In this document: positions 10,271 to 23,370 of the stretch, piece by piece
Layout: each line of letters opens with the position of its first letter
Position numbering within the stretch: position 1 is the stretch's first letter
DNA from: Delphinus delphis
Taxonomy: Eukaryota > Chordata > Mammalia > Artiodactyla > Delphinidae
Direction of reading: 5' to 3'
Length of the DNA: 64,000 nucleotides
Assembly: GCF_949987515.2 (NCBI RefSeq)
Contig: NC_082694.2
Coordinates: 57,348,080-57,412,079, forward strand
The notes under the pieces: model-generated
Database searches by the model: none
What the model was told of the DNA's origin: nothing
The model's input: the letters and a program-made list of their open reading frames with translations, nothing else
Program-made: the position numbers and the translations under genes

Positions 10271-12285
10271 GAAATATATCCATTACAAAAATACAACAGA
10301 AAAATCAAAGGAATGGTATTGCCTCAGCAGCAGGTCAAAATTAACCATAGATGAAAAGTTGCTGTGGCCCTGCCTAATAAAAGTTAAAAGCAAGCCTCCA
10401 AAAGATAAGACCATTTCTACATAACTTAACTGTACTTCAGAAACAATAAAAAGAAATTTTAAAGAATTCAAAAATATCCAACATCTAACAAAATAAAACT
10501 AACAATACCTGGCAACCAAACAAGAATTATCAGGCATGTAAAGAATAATATACAAGCCATGTTGAAAAATAAGTCAGTCAATAGAAACAGATTCAAATAA
10601 GAGATAGATGATAATTTTAGAATACAAGGACATATTTGTTCAAGAAGGTAGAGAACAGCATGAGCCAGTAAAGGAGACAGATGTAAAATATAATAAACTG
10701 AATATATAAATACTAAAAAAATCTGACACTTAATATGAAAAACACTGATTGGAGTTTACAGACAATTAGACACTATAGAAAAAATGATTAGTAAATTTAA
10801 AGGCATAGCAGAAGAAATTATACCAAATGAAACACAAACACTAAATAATAACAACTATGATAAATAATAATAATAAAACAAAGCATCACTGAGCTGTGGG
10901 ACAACTTCAAGTGGCCAAATGAACATGTAAGTGGAGTCTCTGAAGTTTAGAACAGAAAATAATATTTGAAAAAATAAGGCTTAAGAATCTTCCAAATTTA
11001 ATGAAAACTATGCATTCACAGATCCAAGAAAATCAACAAATATTAAGTACAAGAAACATGAATAAAATTCTGCTAAAGCACATCAAAATCAAGTTGCTTA
11101 CACTAATAATAAACAGAACATCTTAAAACAACCAGAGAAGACATAATATATACAGAGAAATAAAGAAAACGATGACAGCAGACTTCTTTTTTAAACAATG
11201 CAAGACCAATGACAGTGGAACAACATACTTAAATGTAAGAAGAAAATCTCTTAGAATTCTGTAACAAGCAAAGTGAAGTAGAGTTCCCTGTGCTACACAG
11301 CAGGTTCTCATTAGTTATCTATTTTATACATATTAGTGTATATATGTCAATCCCAATCTCATCCCACCCACCCCCTTTCCCCTCTTGGCATCCATACGTT
11401 TGTTCTCTACATCTGTGTCTCTATTTCTGCCTTGCAAACCAGTTCATCTGTACCATTTTTCTAGATTCCACATATATGCATTAATATACAATAGTTTTAT
11501 TCCTCTTTCTGATTTACTTCACTCTGTATGACACTCTATTGTAAAACAACTATACTCCAATTAAAAAATAATAAAATACATTTAAAAAAATAATCTTTTA
11601 AAAACAAAGACAATATAAAATTTTTTTCAGACGTGCAAAAGCTAAAAGAATTTATCATTGCACACCTGTTGTACAAAGAATTTTAGAGGAAGTCTTTCAT
11701 GAAGAAGAAAATGATGCTAGATAGAAATATGAATTTTTATAAAGGAATGAAGAACAATGGAAATGGTAAATATGTGGGTACTTGTAAAAGATTTTTTTAT
11801 CTTTTAAAACCTCTTTAAAATATGTTTAAAGCAAAAATTATATTGTGGGGTTTAGAATATACATAGAAATAAAACATTTGACTATAATAGCACAAAGGTT
11901 AATAATAGGAAAATGGTAATAACTGTTATAAATGTATTATACTATGCTTGGAGAATTACAATATTTTTTGAATTATGTGAAAAGTGTACATACTGCATGA
12001 TTCCCTTTGTAAAATAATTCTAGACAATGCAAACAAATCTATAGTAACAGAAATTCAACAATTGCCTAGGGATTGAAGGGAAGTACATGGGAGGGAAGGA
12101 TGGATTAAAAAACAGCAGATGGAGATTCTTGGAGTTGATGGATATATTCAATATTTTAATTATGGAAATGGTTTTATAGATTTATACACAGTTCAAATAT
12201 GATCAAATTGTACACTTTGAATATGTGCTATTTATTGTATGTCAATCATATCCTGATAAAAGCTGTTAATAAAAAGTAAAATAAA
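10271..12285 (+). mobile_element. Second old L1M/HAL1-like element
   Basis: A second ORF1-containing element follows directly. Recognisable blocks are the L1 5' part (about 10271-10480), ORF1 (about 10500-11265, including the region near 'gctgtgggacaacttcaag'), and a 3' part (11620-12030) that follows ORF1 with no ORF2, as in HAL1. The last block (12005-12285) resembles an L1M 3'UTR ending near 'cctgataaaagctgtt'. A twin-primed L1 (11272-11590) interrupts it. Whether 12005-12285 belongs to the same copy or to a separate L1M fragment is unsure. No intact frame. Confidence 0.6.
11272..11590 (+). mobile_element. L1 3' end with internal inversion (twin priming)
   Basis: Two L1 3'UTR pieces lie head to head. 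11272-11538 matches the L1 3'UTR on the minus strand (its right end ACTCTGTATGACACTCTA is the complement of the usual sequence). 11539-11590 is the last ~40 bp of L1 plus an A-rich tail on the plus strand. About 110 bp of L1 between the two pieces are missing. An inverted 5' part joined to a direct 3' part with a small junction loss is the known product of twin-primed reverse transcription. No clean target duplication was seen. Confidence 0.7.
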
Positions 12286-12384
12286 ACACAAGGAGTTTAA
12301 ATTATCAAAGGAAAAAATCATTCTCCATTTGAAAAATTTGAAAAAGCTAGTTCCCTGTTTTAAAAATGTTTCAAACTTGAGCAC

Positions 12385-12610
12385 ATATTAGTGTCAAGCC
12401 CTTTGTATCAAAAGCATTATATAGAGGAACTTCTTTCATATTTATTACATGCATATCAGGAAAGTAAATTTATTATGCTGATTTCATATAGGGGAAAACA
12501 GATGTTGGAGAGGCTATGTAAGTTGCTCAGAGTCACAGAACTAGTGACTTACAGAACTCATGATCCTTTACTGCCTACTTTATCCTACAAATATTGGTAT
12601 TTTTCTATAA
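12385..12610 (-). repeat. MIR SINE
   Basis: On the minus strand this matches the ancient tRNA-derived MIR, whose core reads 'aagttgctcagagtcacagaactagt' when seen from the plus strand. It is diverged, as expected for a repeat predating the placental radiation. The 160-residue plus frame at 12391-12873 starts inside it and is not a gene. Confidence 0.65.
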
Positions 12611-14603
12611 AATCAATGTCAAAATCAGTTTTGAGGTGTTTTTTAAGCGTGAGTCAAATTTTCATGTCACAGTTTATTTCTTTTTCTTCCTGCAAGCCTC
12701 ACCCCATCCTCACTGGAACTCAGTATAGAAAAAACACTGGTCATTTTAACTTCATTTGTCTTTGTTTCTGGGTAAATAGCTCAATATTCATATATAGCCA
12801 TTTGCTTTTTTCATTCCATTCTTCTGAGAAGCTTATCAAGTTCTTCTCATCTGGCCATTATCATCTGATGTAGAAATTATACTCTGAAAAAATATAATCT
12901 GATTATCCATATGAATGGCTCTTTAAATCTGGTAGTTTTGTTGTTCCCTACTTTAAGGAATTTCTTTGCGGGACTGGAAATTATATACTTAAAGTCGTGA
13001 ATCTGGAACATATTAAAGTACTTGAAAACTGAGGTCAAGGTTCTGACCTAGGCCCCTCTCTGTATTTCTTCTTCCTGATTGGGACATAGTATTTGGAAAT
13101 GAAGTATATACATAATAAAAAAAATAATCCATTTGATATAAGCTGAAATAAAAAGAGGCTAAACTGAAACCATTGTTTGCCTTCCAGAAACCTCTGTCTT
13201 TGTAGCTAATGATTTTTGTATTGTGATATTAGCCATTTCATCAATCTTCCTAAGACCTTGAAGAATCCTTTCTCATCCCTAGTTTTCATCTTGGATATTC
13301 ATATTAAGTGTTTTTATTTATTCCGTTAAAACTTTAGCTCAGTTTGACTCTTACCCTGTCATCCTGCCCCAGGGCTTTAATGCTGAAGTCGGAGGCAGCA
13401 GTCTCATTTCTCTGACACAGTTTGATCCTCTCCACAAATATCCTACTGACCATTTCCAGAACAACCATCCTAAGACACGCTAGTTTCCTCAGGTTACCTA
13501 GTTCTTAAAGATCTTAGAATAACACTGTGATTCATATCTTATCAAAACTTCATAAAATCCCCCACCTCTGCACCCTCCTACAGCTATACTTAAATTTTTA
13601 CATATCCACAACTTTTGTCTTTAGCATGTGATATCAATTCTCAGGTCCGTGTCTGAGCTCAACCCTCTCCCCATTAAAGAATTCATCCAACTTATTTTGG
13701 GATATCTGAATCCTATCCTTTATTTGATACCTAAATCAAACTCTGTTTCCTTCATGGATCCTGTATCCTCTAAACCATATCTATATTTCCCTTTCAGAAT
13801 GCCTTTGATATTTATAATCAGCTCGTAATATTTAGCTCTTGTTTACTGGTTTTAGATAAGGTTCATAAGATTATAAACACTTTCAAAAAAAGACATACTT
13901 CTCCTTTTGCATAACTGTAAGTTCAAAGAAGATGGTATGTCTCAAACTTTTACGAGGTTTTTGGGGTTTTGTTAGGTATAAAGGTGAATGTTTATTTAGG
14001 AAGAGGAAAAAAATCACAAGAAATGTCAAATTTCTTTTTTTAAAGTGAAAATTACTAAGTATCATACAATACAGGGCAACAGGCAGTTAAGTAATAAATG
14101 TATTATGAGATTTTATTTTAGTAGTTTTTTTGAATCACTGTAAATCTCTCTATATAGATATACATAACAATATATGTCTTAATTGTTTTACTTTGCCAAG
14201 TGTCTCTTTATAAATTTTTAAGGTCAATATTGTTTTGACAATTTTTATTTATATGTAGTTATATCAGTATCATGACCACTTTGTAGATGAATATAATTAT
14301 GCAAAGGAGCTACTCAGTTATATAATTTATTTCCACATATGTACAAAGTGTATATATAGGGTGCTTGTATTCATATCATCTACAACTATCATATCCCAGA
14401 TATTGTACAAGATATTTACTTTAACTATTTTTTTTTATATAATTGTCCTTGCAATACCTCAGAATCTTACAGAACTTTGGGTTCGTTGTTTGGAGCAATT
14501 ATTCCCATTGCACAGGATTATTGGTGTAGCAAGACCAAAGACTCTGCTGAATGAGCCAATGCCCTTCATAGAAACTTCCTAACTTCCTTATTGGTTTTAG
14601 AAA
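12611..14603. other. Unassigned sequence
   Basis: No gene or repeat is recognised with confidence. The C/T-rich part at 13250-13800 might be a very old L2-like relic but I cannot support that. Several A/T homopolymer patches occur (13110, 14040, 14120). Confidence 0.45.
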
Positions 14604-14860
14604 CGTACAATTCATTTATTTAAGAAATCCTGAGTGTCTGCTATGTTGCAATACTGTAAAAGTTAGAGGGGACACATTGTAAACAAGATACAGGTTCTGC
14701 AATTAAGGAGATTGTAGTCTGTACTTGTGAGATAGACAAGTACAGAGGCAATGGGTTACAGTGTGAAGCAAGCTATGAAAGGAAGTCATCCAGAGTACTC
14801 TGGCATCACAGAGGAGCGTTGTATTACCCAAGCTGAGCAATCCAGGCTAGAAATATAGAA
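14604..14860 (+). repeat. LINE-2 fragment
   Basis: The order of blocks fits the L2 3' region: 'cctgagtgtctgctatgt', then a sequence like 'aacaagatacaggttctgcaa', then 'gagattgtagtctgt' and a variant of the downstream 'agtactctggcatcacagagga'. It is strongly diverged, consistent with L2 age. Confidence 0.5.
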
Positions 14861-15132
14861 TTCCTGGTCAAAATCTGTATATAAACACTCATATCAATTT
14901 GAGCCCATTTTTTGAAATTTTCACGTGGAATCTGTGGCTCTTTATATTCAGTTAAACTAATGTTTCTGGATCACAGCTTGCCTGTTAGGTTATAAGTGAT
15001 CCTCTAGGCACTACTGTTGATATCAAGAAAGACAAATCTCTACTTTCCAGAATTTTTAATAGTCTATGTAGTGGAATATCTCTCTAATTTGAGGGAGAAC
15101 TTGCTTTTTTTAAAAAATAAACAAATGGCAAT

Positions 15133-15598
15133 AAGAACTTGGCCTAACTTGCAGCAACATGGATGGATCTAGAGATTATCATACTAAGTGAAGTAAGTCA
15201 GAAAGAGAAAGACAAATACCCTATGATATCACTTACATGTAGAATCTAAAATATGACACAAATGAACTTATCTACAAAATAGAAACGAACTCACAGACAT
15301 AGAGAACAGACTTGTGGCTGTTAAGGGGTAGAGGTTGTATGAGGGATGGATTGGAAATTTGGGATTAGTGGATGTTAACTATAATATTATATATAGAATG
15401 GATAAACAACAAGGTCCCACTGTATAGCACAGGGAACTATATTCAATATCCTGTGAGAAACCATAATGGAAAAGAATATGAAAAAGAATGCATATATATA
15501 TGTATAACTGAGTCACACTGCTGTACAGTAGAAATCAATACAACTTTGTACATCAACTATACTTTAATAAAATAAATTTTTAAAAAAGAACTTGGCCT
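15133..15598 (+). mobile_element. L1 3' end with 13-bp target duplications
   Basis: The insertion at 15146-15585 is the last ~440 bp of an L1: the ORF2 end (GCAACATGGATGGATCTAGAG), the 3'UTR and a terminal 'catcaactatactttaataaaa' tail. It lies between perfect duplications AAGAACTTGGCCT at 15133-15145 and 15586-15598. It is a strongly 5'-truncated plus-strand copy, close in type to the full-span L1 at 26191. Confidence 0.92.
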
Positions 15599-17394
15599 GA
15601 CAAAAAGAATGGGTGGTCAATACGCATGATATGGTCAAAAATAATATGTGATTATAAATTGTTGAAGTTAAGATTCTTTCATTCTTTGTAAATTAATTTT
15701 TAGCAATACCCAAAATAGTATTTCTAGAAACATTTTGATAAATAGAAACAGCTTAAGCAATAAATTATTTCTCACTTTGATATATAAGATTTGAAGTCAG
15801 AATCACTTTTTATTATGTATTTATAGGCCCTACCATGTCCATTCTCTCTCTGTCATCTTCCTGAGAGCTCATTTAATAGCACTGGAATTACTCCCAGATT
15901 TTATAATAAGCACCACAAAGCCAGATACCAGAAAAATGTCTTCTGACATAATTGAACCAATGGAATAATGTTGGTACTTGTTGAGTCAAAGGTCCAACCC
16001 AATTTGAGTTTATAAGAATCATAACTCCCAGGAAGGAATCCAAAGATGCTAAAGAGTTTTGTCATATTGCAAATGTTTTCCACAAAAAGAGTAATTTGAA
16101 CAACAGTTTACTTTGGAAGTTTCTCTCTTCAATACTTTTATTTGGTCTACATTAAGCTTTAAATTTACTCCTATCTAAAGATTGAATTTACTTCTATTTA
16201 AAGTTCCCTATTGAGAAAAAACAGCAACTACACACACACACGAACACACACACATATGCACACGCATGCATGTGTATGCACACATGCACTTTTTAGATTA
16301 GTTGAATAAATTGCATTTGACTTTATGTACAAATTACTGTGAATACCTGTCATTCTTTTACTTGAGAGTTTCCTCAATGCTCTGTTTACAATTCTGTTTG
16401 GGAAACTAAACTCTCTAAAGTAAATTTTATTGCTCTTCATAAATAATAACTTCAAAAGTTAAGGAAAATTAACCTCACCAAAGAGAAAAGTCCAATAAAA
16501 TGTGAACTATAAATACTAGAAAGGCAATTCAGCCAAATTATTCTCATACTGCATTATACCTAGATGATTTGTTTTAAATTCAGGAGGAATGATAACAAAA
16601 TATGCACTTCATGAAATTAAAGCATTTTTATTATCAACTATTTATGGCTACCAAATAGGAGACAACATGACCATTTTCTTTGATGTTGCTTGCTAGCCTC
16701 TAATCCCCCTCTTATCACTATTCACAAACATATCCAAATTAAGAAACTCAGTTGAGAATGTTTAATAAAACTGGAAAACTGAGAGAATCCTTAAATTTGT
16801 CTTTAAAAGTATCTTATTTCAGAGATACATGGCAACATGTAAACAACTTTCTGATTCTTAATCTGCTTGGTCTTATTCACAGAGCCAAACATATATTTGT
16901 TGGGAATTAATAATACTTAATCTTTGTGTTGTTTTAAGCTCATGGAGAGATAGTTTTTTTCACTACTGTCGCTTTCCAAATGTGTTGCTTGAAAATGCGA
17001 CTCTGCAAGGATCATCTTGGAATTCATGGAGTTGACTATATACAACCTATCCCTAGACAATATTTTCTTGCCTCAATCTTAATGCTGAATTGGAAGCCTG
17101 GGGTTTCAAATCACAGAACAGAAACAATAAAAGAGAGAATTTAAGTGAAAGAATTCAGTTTAAAGATACTAGCCCTATGGTTATAACAATGTTCCAATAT
17201 GGTGGGATTAATGATAATCTCAGTTTGGTTTCTGGATTAGTAGCATCATGGATAAAAGATTGTTCTCTGGAGGCACTCAACAGGTTTTCAAATCTTGAGT
17301 GAACTTTCCTAAAGGTAACCTTTCCTATGACTCAGTTTCCTCATACATAAATTGTGCTAATAGATGTCAGTCATTAAGGGGAGAACGCAATGAC
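15599..17394. other. Unassigned sequence with a CA-type simple repeat
   Basis: No gene or interspersed repeat is recognised apart from the CA/TG tract listed separately. The short frames at 15901-16083 and 17090-17302 show no domain or codon pattern that I can support. Confidence 0.45.
16229..16287. repeat. Imperfect CA/TG microsatellite
   Basis: An interrupted ACACAC tract is followed by alternating CATGCA/TGTGTATG units. The minus-strand frame 16228-16455 ends in a C-V-C-V repeat that simply translates this tract. Confidence 0.85.
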
Positions 17395-18000
17395 AAAAAT
17401 ATCTACACAATCTGAGACAAACCAAGAAAGGAGAGTAAAAGAAACAGGAGGGATGTTACATAGAATAAAATAATATGGTAGACATAAATCTAAATATTTT
17501 AATAATTGCATAAAACGTAACTGTACTAAATATTCCATTTAAATATAAATATTTTCAGACTGCACTTAAAGTTTCAAAAACTTAACTGTGAGTTGTCTAC
17601 AAGAGGCACACATAAACATACTGATACAAAACTAACGGAAGAAAGTTGAGGGAAAAATAAGTACTTGACAAACTATATCCAAAAGAAAGGCTGTGCAGCC
17701 ATGTCAACATCTCGTGAACTAAGCTTTAGTGCAGAAAAGATACTAGAGGTAAGAAGAGGAATTCCAAATGGTAAAGATTCACCAGGCACATATAACCATT
17801 AAAAATTTGTATATACCCAATAAAATGCAGAAAGCAAAAAATGATAGATCTATGAGAAGAAATAATGAACTCTACAAATACAGTGGGAGATTTAAACAAG
17901 GCTCTTTCAACACTGTAGAGAACATGATGGAAAAGTCAACATCATATGATCATAAAATACAAGAAAATAGATATTACTAGTGAATAGAAATCCCTAAAAA
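17395..18000 (+). mobile_element. Old L1M fragment (ORF2 endonuclease region)
   Basis: The blocks correspond in order to the start of L1M ORF2: 'gacataaatctaaatatttt', 'gtctacaagaggcacac', 'aaagaaaggctg', 'tatatacccaataaa' and 'gggagatttaaacaagg' (the equivalent of the GDFNTPL motif). The frame is broken many times. The frame at 17768-17980 is a chance opening within it. Confidence 0.6.
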
Positions 18001-19048
18001 TTCCTGCTACAATAATTAATGTCTATGAAAAAGAATTTATTTTATCACTTATACCAAAATATGGTATCTTCTTCTGTTTGAGGTTGTATAATAAAATAGT
18101 CAAGACAACTCAGCATTGTCATACACTAGACACAACGTGAACTAGACATCAATGCCAAGTTTGGAGTAGCTATGTATCATTCAGTAAGATTAGTTTACAA
18201 GGCCTGAAAATAAAATCTTTTGAGACCTCTCCCCCTCCATCCTTTCTACACTCTTGTTCACTTTGTGAACATGCTGTGTCAAACTCTCCTGCATTCCATC
18301 AGTAACTCAACAAAGTCAGACCCATTAGCTTAGCACAATTTTTAATAAGAGAACATTTATTATTGCTTCCCCCACTGTTTCTTAAGGCAAGATTCCATCA
18401 ATAACGGACTATTCCATCTTCCAGTTTTTGGCTTTATTACTTTCCAGCTAAAACTTAATCAAGATTTAAGGTCAATGAATAGAGAGTTGGCTTAGCCCTT
18501 AAGGGAGTAAGAGCAAAAGATAAATGGGACTTGGGAAGATTCTTATCACGGCCATTAGGATTATAGAAAATAAAATAACAGCTAGATGTTTAAAGACTTT
18601 ATTTTAACATGCAATTGCCTGGCTTGCTTACAATTTGGAAAAGTAAACCCAGCTAGGGCCAGTCAATGCAATTTAAAAAAAAAAAGGGAAAACTTGATTG
18701 TTTTTCCATGCATGAAGACACTAAGAAAATTAAGTCTTTCCCTTTTTGTCCAAGTATTGGCTGTAATTATAGATAGGAGTGATTCTTAGTTACTATAAAA
18801 TATGGTAGTGCTTCTATATTGCTCCTCACTATACAGCCGATTATTAAAGTAGTATTGGCAGGCTGTGGTCTGTTGAGTGCAGTTTTGAAAAGCAATGGTG
18901 GAAGAGGCCATTACTGCATAATACGGCTACTCTTTCATCATTAGCTTGAGATCACAGCCAAAGAGGAACATGTCTAAACTAATTCAGCTACCATTCTATT
19001 ATGAATTCCCTACACGTTGTTCTATCACTACCTGCTCTCTCATAAGAA
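18001..19048. other. Unassigned sequence
   Basis: Nothing recognisable as a gene or known repeat lies here. Short A-runs occur near 18675. Confidence 0.45.
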
Positions 19049-19057
19049 AGGGAAATG

Positions 19058-19264
19058 TGGTGGTGCAGTGGTTGAGAGTCCGCCTGCCGATGCAGGGGAC
19101 ACGGGTTCGTGCCCCGGTCCGGGAAGATCCCACATGCCGCGGAGCGGCTGGGCCCGTGAGCCATGGCCGCTGAGCCTGCGCGTCCGGAGCCTGTGCTCCG
19201 TAACGGGAGAGGCCACAACAGTGAGAGGCCCGCGTACCGCAAAAAAAAAAAAAGGGGGGGGGGT
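19058..19264 (+). mobile_element. CHR-type SINE, slightly 5'-truncated
   Basis: The SINE lacks the first ~12 bp of the head and starts TGGTGCAGTGG. It keeps a perfect B-box (ACGGGTTCGTGCCC) and ends in 13 A followed by 10 G (19254-19263). Direct repeats AGGGAAATG at 19049-19057 and 19265-19273 flank it. The body is GC-rich with many intact CpGs, which suggests youth. The G-run after the A-tail is unusual. Confidence 0.92.
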
Positions 19265-19273
19265 AGGGAAATG

Positions 19274-21405
19274 CATGTATTTAATACTATAGCTTAAAAG
19301 CTGTGTAGATTTCTATTTTTCCATAACACAGTTCAAAATGTTCTCAGGCTGTTAGGAAAAACAGAACCTATTGCTTTATATTTTTAGGAACAGAATGGGA
19401 ACTTGATAACAGAAGTAGGTAATAGATATCAAAAGAAAGATGTTCTGAGTCTGAAAACATAAGTTGGAAGTTTACAGTTAGAAGGAAAGTCAAAAATCAT
19501 TAATTACACTGTAGACCATTCAAATAAATTTGCCATGTTCTTAGTGATTATTATTTCTGGTTTTACAACAGCCTACTACAGGACTCAATGGACTCTCCCC
19601 AGAGAGCAACATGCCTCTTACAGTTCCTTTAAATTTACTCTGTGGCAGGCCCTAATGGCTCTTCCGTTTAATTATAAGTAACAAAAATGATTCTCCAGTC
19701 TCTTCAATCCACACAGCAACGTCTCAGTTTAGAAACCAATTGTTTAGGCCTTAAGTGATAGTGATAGATTCCAGCTTGCTTTCAGGTTAAAACTAATTCC
19801 CTGACTTGCTTACTATAAATGAGAATCTAGAAGATGGGAAAAGGGGTATATAGTTCCTTATCCCATCTCTACCAAATACTTTTATTCTTCCTTCCCTGTC
19901 TTGTTAATTTTAGTTTTCAGTCCCCCTTTATGATTGGAGTAGTGGGAGGAAATAGAAGCAGGAAAGTTTCTAACTACTGGTGTCATTGTGGAGACCTACC
20001 ACCCTCTGAACTTGACTCTTTCTAAAAAACTCCCATCACTTTGATCACTCAGCTGAGGTTTCCTAAGCACTGGTGAATCATCTCCATTCTAACTTTTCCC
20101 TTGTGATTTCTTCCTCAGATCCTAGGCATCTGTTATTATGTCCAGCTTCTTTCTACTGAGAACTTGAATTATGTTTTAAAATGCCCAATGCTGGTTTTCT
20201 TTTCTTTTTTTCATGCATATATACCAAAGAAAATTCTCATGCTTTCAGTACCCTGAAAACCTGAAAAAATTTGTGAGTTCAGGCCAATTCTCAGACAATA
20301 ACAACAGTTCCTTTTCACCACCATCAAAGCAACTGGTTAATCACTCAGTACACCTTCAGATTTCTTTGGTGTATGTCAGACACCAATCCATGGTGTCCCA
20401 CAGAATAAATGGAACCATACAGGATGTTCTGAGATTTCCCAATTAAAGTCCCTGTCCTTATGCTTGGGGTGAGAGACAGGACCTCCTATAACCCTTATCT
20501 ATAGATGTTCTTATAAGCAACATGCCAATATTTCTCTACCAAAATTTTATCACTATCTCTAACCAGCTCAAGCCCTCTTATCTCCCTGGTGGGGATGAAA
20601 GGTTTAAGAGTCATGGTTGATAGACACTTCTGGAATCATGCACTTGAACCCCTCTTTGGAACATGGTATATACTGTCATGGTACTTCAACTACAACTTCC
20701 ATTTTACGTTATGTTACATTAATATTCATGTTATCATTGTTCAAATAAGGAGACACAACTAATTTCATTTGAGAGATTATTATTGAATAAATTTAATCTT
20801 AGTTTTGGCTAGAAATTCAGTGAACAAGATATTTAAGGTACTATGAGTTTTTAAAACACTTTTTAATAACACTTTTTAAAAATAACATTTTGGCCTTTTA
20901 CTAAAATTTGTAATTGCAGAAGTTTTACTAGCATTAAAAACATTATTCCATAGTATCATTGCTATTTATAGACTAAGTAAGTTAGTAGTTAGAGATAGGT
21001 TAAGTAAAGAACTTGTCATGAAGAGATAAGAGTCCTGGTGAAATTGGAAACACTAAGTCCCCAGGACATTTCTGGCCCCTAAGCAACTGCCCCTATTATC
21101 CCAACAATAATTTTGTCATGTTTCTCAGATTAGGTATGCATAGACTAGCAGAACCAAACTCAAGACAAGTTTTTATAATGATTAACACCTAAGATTACAC
21201 CCTTTTTGCCAAGTATAGTTTTGTTCTTTAGATGACAGGAGCTGCAAAATATCACACTCTAATTGAGTCCCTGAATAACACTGTTATCAGAATTTTTTTC
21301 CACAAATTTGTTAATATATTTTCTAGAAAGATTTAGTAGAAAGGTGTCCAGATCATTCTTCTAGTGATAAGAGAAACTAGTAAAGAAAACTGCTGACAGT
21401 AAAGA
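19274..21405. other. Unassigned sequence
   Basis: No gene or repeat family is recognised. Frames at 19834-20025 and 20213-20446 have no features that I can link to a protein. Confidence 0.45.
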
Positions 21406-21595
21406 CTGTAGGGCTAAGTCCAAGAAACCTAGATTTTCCACTTCATGAAAGTGTCATCTCACACAAGATATTTAATTTCCTTGGACTTCATTTCTCGTTT
21501 TCCAAAATGTTTAATAATCCTACACAGCCTGCTTCACAGATGACAAAATAAGCAGCATCATAAAGGTGCTTTGAAATTTTAATAAAAATTTAATC
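21406..21595 (+). repeat. MIR SINE, diverged
   Basis: The order fits a plus-strand MIR: 'acacaagatatttaatttccttgg', 'tcgttttccaaaatg', 'ttaataatcctacacagc' and then 'aaggtgctttgaaat'. These correspond to the MIR core and its 3' end. Confidence 0.5.
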
Positions 21596-23370
21596 ACTTT
21601 ATTCAGGTATTACTGCCATCACTGCTAGCACTATTCCTTGGACCTCCTTTAAATTCTAATGTGGGATATTATAGCTTAGGTTTGAAAATAGTCTAAATTT
21701 CTTGAAATTGGTAACTTTTGACTACTTGTGATGATGATAACTACTAATTAAAAAAATATTCTTTGATATCAGTGGGACTGGGAGAGTTATGAGAGATTAG
21801 AACTGGCTAGTTTGATAATGTATATATTATCATTATCATTTTTGAAAGACCTACTAAAATCTGTCATTCTAATTCTTTAAAGACTGCCATGACCAAAGTC
21901 ACTCATCTTTTGCTGAAGATTAAAATGTATTTTTGCATGAGTAAAGGGACTACTTGATGCAGAGACAACTCATAATGTATCTATTTTGACAGGAAACTCA
22001 ATTTATCAAAAGAATTATTTTGGATTAATCTACAGCAGGCCACTTACAACAAGTGCTAGAAAAAGTAAAACATCAACAGCACTCAGTAATGTAGTAAAGT
22101 TAATACATTTCCTCTAGTTTTCAATGTCAATATTGAAAACAGCTGTGATGATACAAAAGGATCCAACCCCAAATGAGTAAGCCATGCCAAAACCTCAAAA
22201 CCACCAAAGGTATAAAAACACGTCCTATTGAATTGAGATTGGATGAAGAATGATAGTAAAATATTTCTTGAGGTTTTAACATGGAGCTTTCCTCAAGCCA
22301 GGAGAGAAAACAAACCCAGATGCTCAGATGGCACACACATTTCCTTTTCTAATGTTCTCATGTGGCCTCCTAGTTAATTGTTTATAGCAGCTCTAACTAC
22401 AAAAAGAACAACATTTTATTTTGGAGACTATTCCCAAAGATGGATGTTTGGATGTATAAATCATACTTTTCTCACTTAGACTTTGAATCTCATAGGAGAG
22501 TCCACCTCAAAGTGATGTAGCTTCCTGGAAGCACAAAATGAAACGAATTCATAATCATAGCAATTTGTGCTCTGGCTAAGGAAGCACCACTTGAATAGCT
22601 GTTTATCGCAGCCTTCAGCTAAGGGGTGGTCTAATTAAGACCTAATTAAGACTCCAGCTTATTCCATTAGAGACATTTAAATTAAGGGACTCAGTCTTAT
22701 ATCATCTTCTTATGACAGATACACAGCTAGATTCCACTTTAAGGAATTCTATGCTGTCCTTTATTTCCAAGTGATCTGAGTTGAGGAAGATCCAGGCTTA
22801 AAGATATGGCTAAGTTATCAAGTGTGGTAAACTATTTTTTTTTTTTACAAATATTCTGACTGCTATCATTGTGTATAATCAATTTATATTTTTTTGTTTT
22901 TATTTATTGGCTTGGTATCATAAAACACAGATATTGTCAAAAGTTATAAGAAATTAGCATGATGTATTATTTTTTATGAAGATACTTTTTCCCTAGGGTT
23001 TTCATTTCATTGGGATGTAGGATGACAATAAAGAACAAAGTTAAAGAGGCACGAATTTTCTGCTGTTTTCAGCCTTCAGGAGGTATTATTGTCTAAAACA
23101 TCCCATGAGCATCAGGACCTGTTTACAATTATATGTGTGTGTGGTTGTGTCTTAAAGAAAATTCTTTTCTCAAAAACATATCCACTCAAATTTGATTCTA
23201 GCTCCTAGAAAAATCTTCAATTTTAAAGAGATTTTTTTTGTGTGTTTGTTTTTTGGAGGGGTGGCACTCCCAAGGGATCATGGTTATTCCCTGGGGAAAA
23301 TTCAACCACCATTATTTTCTGTTTATTTATTTTACCTTGAGAGTTACCACAAGGGAAACTTCAAGTAATA
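21596..23370. other. Unassigned sequence with a possible regulatory element
   Basis: No gene is recognised. Positions 22560-22740 include a perfect tandem 11-mer CTAATTAAGAC (22631-22641 and 22642-22652) with two homeodomain-type TAATTA cores. T-runs occur at 22833-22843 and 23230. Confidence 0.4.

Noticed and set aside
12391..12873. 160-aa open frame
   Set aside because: It begins within a MIR, has low-complexity residues and no recognised domain, and shows no exon structure.
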